This document shows positions 59,668-64,000 of a DNA stretch of 64,000 bases, piece by piece; within the stretch, counting starts at the first letter, position 1, and every line of letters starts with the position of its first letter. The stretch is taken from positions 992,001 through 1,056,000 of the forward strand of contig NZ_NBYO01000001.1 of assembly GCF_002238045.1 (NCBI RefSeq), in the 5' to 3' direction. The notes under the pieces are model-generated. The model worked only from the letters and a program-made list of their open reading frames with translations. It did no database searches and was not told the origin of the DNA. Position numbers and translations under genes: made by a program. The DNA comes from Notoacmeibacter marinus. Lineage in GTDB: Bacteria; Pseudomonadota; Alphaproteobacteria; Rhizobiales; Rhizobiaceae.

Positions 59668-59699
59668 GCGGACCTTCGCAATGCTTTGCGGAGGTCCGC
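59668..59699 (+). repeat. Stem-loop between tctC and tctB, probable mRNA stabiliser
   Basis: A 13-bp stem (one G-U pair) from GCGGACCTTCGCA to its complement with a 6-base loop and no T tract after it. Position after a receptor gene suggests a processing or stabilising element giving more TctC than TctBA. Confidence 0.75.
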
Positions 59700-59728
59700 A
59701 TCTATCATCGCTCGATCGGGAGGATCGG

Positions 59729-60160
59729 ATGAGTGACCGGATTTTTGGCGGGATCGGCCTGATTCTCGCTCTCTTCTATGGCTGGCAGGCGGCCATCATT
59801 CAGGAAAGCTTCCTGACCGACACGGTCGGCCCCAAAATGTTTCCTTTCATCATCGCCGCGATGATGGGGCTGTCATCGGTATATTTCCTGCTCAAGCCCG
59901 ATCCAGAGCCGCATTGGCCGCGCGCCGGACGGCTGGCCGAGATCGGCCTCGCCGCTTTGGTCCTCGCCGCCTATGCCGAGCTTCTGCCGGTCGCCGGTTT
60001 TCTCATCTCGACCGCCATCGCCGCCGCCTATCTCACCTGGCGGCTCGGCTCCGGGCTCATCGAAAGCCTGATCATCGGCGTCGGTACTTCCGTCGGCATC
60101 TACGTCATCTTCCGCCTGGTGCTCGGCCTGTCGCTGGCCCGCGGCCCGTTCGGTTTCTAG
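59729..60160 (+). CDS. tctB: Tripartite tricarboxylate transporter small membrane subunit TctB
   Basis: A 143-residue inner-membrane protein with four hydrophobic segments (IFGGIGLILALFYGWQAAII, FPFIIAAMMGLSSVYFLL, IGLAALVLAAYAELLPVAGF, SLIIGVGTSVGIYVIFRLVL) as in TctB. GGGAGGATCGG precedes ATG 59729. It starts 77 bases after tctC and 12 bases before tctA. Confidence 0.92.
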   Translation: MSDRIFGGIGLILALFYGWQAAIIQESFLTDTVGPKMFPFIIAAMMGLSSVYFLLKPDPEPHWPRAGRLAEIGLAALVLAAYAELLPVAGFLISTAIAAAYLTWRLGSGLIESLIIGVGTSVGIYVIFRLVLGLSLARGPFGF

Positions 60161-60172
60161 AGGGGACAGACG

Positions 60173-61714
60173 ATGGAACTTCTTTCTTCGCTCGCGGACG
60201 GTTTCGCAGTCGCGTTGACCTGGCAGAATATCGGCCTGGCGCTCCTCGGATGCTTTCTCGGCACCATTATGGGCGCGCTGCCGGGTCTCGGTCCCTCGAA
60301 CGGTGTTGCGATCCTCATTCCGCTCGCCTTCACGCTGGGCCTTGGCGCCACGCCCTCGCTTATTTTGCTGACCTCGGTCTATTACGGGGCGATGTATGGG
60401 GGGCGGATCTCGTCGATCCTGCTGAACATTCCCGGCGACGAGCCGGCCATGATGACCTGCCTCGATGGCTATCCGATGGCGCAGCAGGGCCGCGCGGGCG
60501 AAGCGCTCGCGCTGTCGGGCGTCGCCTCCTTCGTCGGAGCGTTTTTCGCAACATGGGGCCTGGTCTTCCTTGCCCCCCAGCTCGTGAAGGTCGCGCTTCT
60601 CTTTGGTCCAGCGGAGTATTTCGCTCTCTTTGCGCTCGCCTTCGCGACCCTTGGCGGCATTTCCTCCACCAATCAGGCAAAATCGGCCTTTGCCGCGGCG
60701 CTCGGCCTCGGTCTTGCGATGATCGGCGTCGATACGCAGACCGGTGTGCCGCGCTTCACCTTCGGCGAAGTGCATCTTTATGACGGTATCGACTTTCTCG
60801 TCGCCATTGTCGGCCTGTTCGCATTGTCTGAGGTTTTCATCTTCCTCGAACATCGCGGGACCGATCGCGACATTTCCGATAAGCCGCGCATGAAGATCGG
60901 CAAGATCATTCCGTCCTGGAAACTGATCCGCTATTGCACGCCGACCATGCTGCGGACGACCGGGCTGGGCTTCCTCGCCGGCGTTCTGCCGGGAGCGGGG
61001 GCTTCGCTCGGCTCGTTCATCTCCTATTCCATGGAAAAAAGGCTGGTCGACCGGAAAGGTACGTTCGGCAAAGGCGATCCGCGGGGCGTCGCCGCGCCGG
61101 AAGCCGGCAACAATGCCGCCGCCGGCGGTGCGCTCGTGCCGATGCTGGCGCTCGGCGTGCCGGGATCGGGCACCACGGCCGTGCTGCTTGCCGTGCTGCT
61201 GGCGCTCAATATCACGCCCGGCCCGCTCCTGTTCTCGCAGAACCCGGATGTCGTCTGGGGCCTGATCGCCGCGCTCTTCATCGGCAACATCATGCTGCTC
61301 GCCATGAACATTCCGATGGTCGGCCTCTTCACGCGGGTGCTGATGGTGCCGCCGCGCATTCTCATGCCCATCGTCGCGATGGTCTCCTTCGTCGGCATTT
61401 ACGGCATTTCGGGATCGAGCTTCGATCTCTTGGTCATGGTCGGGTTCGGCGTCATGGGCTGGGTGCTGCGAAAGCTCGACGTTCCGCTCGTGCCGGTGAT
61501 TCTCGGCACGCTGCTCGGCAATGAGATGGAGGTGAATTTCCGCCGCGCGGTGAACATTTCCAATGGCGATTACTGGACGCTGGTCGGATCGCCGCTGGCG
61601 ATCACGCTTTGGGCCATCGCCATTGCCGGGTTCGTGCTGCCGATCCTTGTCGGCGGTGTGATCCGCAAGCGCATGCGGATGCCGAAGGACAATGAAGGCG
61701 CAGTGACGGACTGA
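60173..61714 (+). CDS. tctA: Tripartite tricarboxylate transporter large permease TctA
   Basis: A 513-residue permease with about 12 membrane helices. The conserved GALPGLGPSNGVAILIPLAF near the N-terminus and its duplicated counterpart LAGVLPGAGASLGSFISYSM in the middle, plus ALGVPGSGTTAVLL, are the TctA signatures. It transports a carboxylate with the sodium or proton gradient. Last gene of the operon, followed by an intrinsic terminator at 61750. Confidence 0.95.
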   Translation: MELLSSLADGFAVALTWQNIGLALLGCFLGTIMGALPGLGPSNGVAILIPLAFTLGLGATPSLILLTSVYYGAMYGGRISSILLNIPGDEPAMMTCLDGYPMAQQGRAGEALALSGVASFVGAFFATWGLVFLAPQLVKVALLFGPAEYFALFALAFATLGGISSTNQAKSAFAAALGLGLAMIGVDTQTGVPRFTFGEVHLYDGIDFLVAIVGLFALSEVFIFLEHRGTDRDISDKPRMKIGKIIPSWKLIRYCTPTMLRTTGLGFLAGVLPGAGASLGSFISYSMEKRLVDRKGTFGKGDPRGVAAPEAGNNAAAGGALVPMLALGVPGSGTTAVLLAVLLALNITPGPLLFSQNPDVVWGLIAALFIGNIMLLAMNIPMVGLFTRVLMVPPRILMPIVAMVSFVGIYGISGSSFDLLVMVGFGVMGWVLRKLDVPLVPVILGTLLGNEMEVNFRRAVNISNGDYWTLVGSPLAITLWAIAIAGFVLPILVGGVIRKRMRMPKDNEGAVTD

Positions 61715-61749
61715 CGCGAAAGCGGCACGCGAAATGTAAGAAGCGAGAA

Positions 61750-61776
61750 GGGTGGAGCGTGTCTCCGCCCTTTTTT
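61750..61776 (+). terminator. Intrinsic terminator of tctCBA
   Basis: GGGTGGAG-CGTGT-CTCCGCCC forms an 8-bp stem followed by six T residues, 36 bases after the tctA stop. Confidence 0.9.
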
Positions 61777-61792
61777 GGCTTGCCCGATCCAA

Positions 61793-61823
61793 AACGACAA
61801 AAGCCGCGGCGATCCGCGGCTTT
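61793..61823 (-). terminator. Intrinsic terminator of tRNA-Gly
   Basis: On the minus strand GCCGCGG-ATCG-CCGCGGC is followed by TTTTGTCGTTTT, 18 bases past the tRNA 3' end. Confidence 0.85.
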
Positions 61824-61840
61824 CAGCATGTTCGGCGAAA

Positions 61841-61915
61841 TGGAGCGGGCGATGGGATTCGAACCCACGACCCCAACCTTGGCAAGGTTGTGCTCTACCC
61901 CTGAGCTACACCCGC
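61841..61915 (-). tRNA. tRNA-Gly (anticodon GCC)
   Basis: A 75-base gene with encoded CCA. Acceptor GCGGGTG pairs with CGCCCGC with a wobble, the D arm is TAGCTCAGGGGTAGAGCA, the anticodon stem CAACC/GGTTG encloses loop TTGCCAA (anticodon GCC), and the T arm holds GGGTTCGAATCCC. No duplicated 3' end is visible within this window. Confidence 0.96.
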
Positions 61916-62111
61916 TCGTCATGTCGCGCGCCAATCTCGACTGGCGTGAACGCGCGCTATATCGCCGAACCGACCGACGATTGCAACAGGAAAAATCACC
62001 AATGGCGCCTTCCGGTGTCGAATGACGGCCCACCGCCTCCGCCGGCTTGACGTGGGTCCATGGCTGGGCGATCCCGAAAGCCGCGAACGAACTATTGGAA
62101 GACGGACGGAT

Positions 62112-62645
62112 ATGACGGCTATCGAACCATCGGCGGAGGCGCGCCAGCTGGCCGAGCCGCTTCTTCAGCGGCTGGCAGCACTCGGGATCGCCGAGAAGAC
62201 GCATTGGCACCGGCCTCATTTCACGGTCGAGGAAAGCCGCAAAGATCGCGGCGAAGCGAGTGGTCATACGAAAAATCTCTTCCTTAAAGACAAGAAGAGC
62301 CGCTATTTCCTGGTCACCGTACGCGACGATGCCGAACTCGATCTGAAAGGGCTTCACCGCCATATCGGCGCGCAGGGCCGTCTGTCCTTCGGGTCGGCCG
62401 AAAAGATGGAAGCGCTTCTGGGCGTCAGTCCCGGTTCGGTCACGGCGCTGGCGGCGTTGAATGCGAAAGCCGATGCGGTCCGGTTCGTCGTCGAGGAAGC
62501 ACTTCTCGCCTCCGATCTGGTACATTGTCACCCGCTGACCAATGAGGCGACAACGAGCCTTCGGCCAGCCGATCTGCTGAGCTTCATGCGAGCATGCGGC
62601 CACGATCCTCTGATCTTGAATGTCGATGGCACCAACCCTCTATAA
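62112..62645 (+). CDS. Prolyl-tRNA editing (YbaK/ProX-type) protein
   Basis: A 177-residue protein of the YbaK/aminoacyl-tRNA deacylase fold, the ProX/PrdX group that hydrolyses mischarged Ala-tRNA(Pro). It has THWHRPHFTVEES, TKNLFLKDKKSRYFLVTV with the conserved Lys of the family, RLSFGSAEKMEALLGVSPGS and HCHPLTNEATTSLR. ATG 62112 is chosen; the frame upstream to 62022 has no homology-like sequence. It stands alone between tRNA-Gly and the thioredoxin gene. Confidence 0.88.
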   Translation: MTAIEPSAEARQLAEPLLQRLAALGIAEKTHWHRPHFTVEESRKDRGEASGHTKNLFLKDKKSRYFLVTVRDDAELDLKGLHRHIGAQGRLSFGSAEKMEALLGVSPGSVTALAALNAKADAVRFVVEEALLASDLVHCHPLTNEATTSLRPADLLSFMRACGHDPLILNVDGTNPL

Positions 62646-62680
62646 GGGAACGATTCATCGAAGGCCGCGGGAGTTTGATC

Positions 62681-63616
62681 ATGAGTGCGAGCGAAGGATT
62701 TCTGGACCTTTCGGGGGCCGGCGCAGAATCGAATGAGGCAGCGGGCGATCTCATCGCCGACACAACGACGGCGAGCTTTGCGCAAGACGTCATCGAGCCG
62801 TCCAGGCAGGTTCCCGTTCTGGTCGATTTCTGGGCGCCGTGGTGCGGTCCCTGCCGGCAGCTCGGTCCGGTGCTTGAAAAGGTCGTGCGCGAAGCCAAAG
62901 GTGCGCTTCGACTGGTCAAAATGAATATTGACGAGCATCCCGCCGTAGCCGGCCAGCTCGGGGTCCAGTCGATCCCGGCGGTGTTCGCTTTCGTCGGCGG
63001 TCGGCCCGTGGACGCCTTCATGGGCGCGCTGCCGGAAAGTGAAATCAAGGCCTTCATCGCCAAGCTTCCAAAGGCCGATGGCGCGCCGGTCGATCCTATC
63101 GCGCAGGCCATGGATATGGCGCGCGAGGCTGAAATGAGCGGCGGGACCGAACGGGCCATGCAGGTCTATTCCGCCATATTGCAGCGCAAACCGGATCATG
63201 GCGAGGCGCTGGTGGCGTTGGCGGGTCTGCTTTGGGATGTCGGGCAGAAGGATGAAGCGAGCGCCATGATCGCCGAACTTCCGGCCGATAGCGATCTGGA
63301 AGGGCTCGCCATGCTTCGCAAGCGCATTGCGCTGGAGGAGGAGGTCGCAGCTCTTGGCGATCCGGCTTCGCTGGCCGCGCGGCTAGAGAAGGATCCGAAC
63401 GACCATCAGGCCCGCTACGATATGGCGGCCATCGAAAATGCCCGCGGCGACAAGCAGGCGGCGGCGGATCATCTTCTGGACATTATTCGCCGCGACCGCG
63501 ACTGGCGCGACGGCGAAGCGCGCGCGAAGCTTCTGTCGTTTTTCGAAGCCTGGGGGCCGAAGGAACCGGTTGTGGCGCAGGCGCGCCGCAAGCTCTCCTC
63601 CATGCTGTTCGCCTGA
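62681..63616 (+). CDS. cnoX: CnoX-like thioredoxin with C-terminal tetratricopeptide domain
   Basis: A 311-residue protein. Residues about 25-130 form a thioredoxin domain with active site WAPWCGPC near 53-60, followed by QSIPAVFAFVGGRP with the cis-Pro. The remainder is TPR-like helices (AMQVYSAILQRKPDHGEAL, then a second set). This is the architecture of CnoX, a co-chaperone that protects proteins from hypochlorite and hands them to GroEL. Unlike E. coli CnoX it keeps both active-site cysteines, as in Caulobacter, so it can also reduce disulfides. The usual neighbour, a LON-domain gene, follows. Confidence 0.9.
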   Translation: MSASEGFLDLSGAGAESNEAAGDLIADTTTASFAQDVIEPSRQVPVLVDFWAPWCGPCRQLGPVLEKVVREAKGALRLVKMNIDEHPAVAGQLGVQSIPAVFAFVGGRPVDAFMGALPESEIKAFIAKLPKADGAPVDPIAQAMDMAREAEMSGGTERAMQVYSAILQRKPDHGEALVALAGLLWDVGQKDEASAMIAELPADSDLEGLAMLRKRIALEEEVAALGDPASLAARLEKDPNDHQARYDMAAIENARGDKQAAADHLLDIIRRDRDWRDGEARAKLLSFFEAWGPKEPVVAQARRKLSSMLFA

Positions 63617-63709
63617 TCGCCGTTCGGTTCATGCTTGAGAAGATGGCGGCCTGCGCCACATGCTGCTTTGGGCCGCATTTTCGGCCCGGTGGCATGGAGC
63701 AGCGATAAT

Positions 63710-64000
63710 ATGCAGGCCGGCAATCGGAATTATCGCAGCGCGGACGAACTGCCTGAATCGGTTCCGATCTTTCCGCTTTCCGGCGCACTTCTTCTGCCGG
63801 GCGGACGGATGCCGCTCAATATTTTCGAACCGCGCTATCTGGAAATGGTCGAAGCGGCGATGGCTGGCGAGCGGCTGATCGGCATGATTCAGCCCTCCCT
63901 GGATGGGAGCCGACGCGCCGATGACGAGCCGATGCTCGCGCCGGTCGGTTGTCTTGGGCGGATCATCTCCTTTGCTGAAAGCGGCGACGGCCGTTACCTC
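63710..64000 (+). CDS. LON N-terminal-domain protein (partial, runs off window)
   Basis: 97 codons to the window end. ESVPIFPLSGALLLPGGRMPLNIFEPRYLEM is cut into the standard start of the LON substrate-binding (PUA-like) domain: VPIFPL, then LPLNIFEPRY, then IGMIQP. In alphaproteobacteria a stand-alone gene of about 220 residues follows the trxA/cnoX gene, so this is very probably not the Lon protease. ATG 63710 follows GGAG. Confidence 0.88.
   Translation, partial: MQAGNRNYRSADELPESVPIFPLSGALLLPGGRMPLNIFEPRYLEMVEAAMAGERLIGMIQPSLDGSRRADDEPMLAPVGCLGRIISFAESGDGRYL

Noticed and set aside
63670-63687. GGGCCG/CGGCCC hairpin after the thioredoxin gene as a terminator.
   Set aside because: There is no T tract on either side.

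Overview
The window is chromosomal DNA of an alphaproteobacterium, most likely Hyphomicrobiales (Rhizobiales). The basis is gene order: hisE-hisF-hisA-hisH-hisB next to hslV/hslU, a block of mltA, a Tim44-like gene, fxsA, secB, dnaQ, coaE, aroE and maf, then hemE-hemJ-rho-mnmE-mnmG-rsmG-parA-parB-holA. That last set normally surrounds the replication origin in this class. The 45.0-45.6 kb gap between maf and hemE is a good oriC candidate because it holds a TTAA-N7-TTAA CtrA box. Copies of the parS palindrome TGTTTCACGTGAAACA and one-mismatch variants lie at 42.1, 50.0 and 51.9 kb. No genus is assigned.

Layout. (1) 0-12.5 kb is accessory and partly decaying. It has a TRAP transporter with an isomerase, a LysR regulator and a class II aldolase, a MocR-type pseudogene, a membrane-anchored AAA ATPase, and an intact IS3-family element sitting next to an older IS remnant. 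The element abuts a truncated ferredoxin-reductase gene. A broken DsrE gene faces, across two TetR-type palindromes, a tightly overlapping TetR / EamA exporter / small coiled-coil / PLP-decarboxylase operon. (2) 12.54-25.48 kb is an integrated element in the 3' half of tRNA-Arg(CCG), bounded by a 49-bp direct repeat and carrying 11-bp tandem repeats just inside each end. Its integrase is frameshifted. Cargo is a primase-polymerase / DUF3987 replication module, small DNA-binding proteins, and a single-strand defence operon: XRE regulator, fused nuclease-methyltransferase, specificity subunit, a DGNHR-domain protein fused to a nucleoside-deoxyribosyltransferase/TIR-like domain, and a GmrSD-like DUF262/DUF1524 nuclease. 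No capsid, packaging or conjugation genes were seen. (3) 25.5-55.3 kb is core chromosome. (4) 55.4-61.7 kb is a tripartite tricarboxylate transport locus, tctCBA, divergent from tctD-tctE and a periplasmic binding protein. (5) 61.8-64 kb has tRNA-Gly(GCC), a ProX-like editing protein, a CnoX-like thioredoxin and the start of a LON-domain protein.

The most unusual system is the defence operon at 17.9-25.3 kb. Two adjacent genes carry ParB/DGQQR-type domains, one of them fused to a probable nucleotide-consuming effector domain. The specificity gene has no canonical start where its homology begins and lies in the -1 frame of the methyltransferase gene. All functional calls rest on motif and family recognition by eye; no database search was run.
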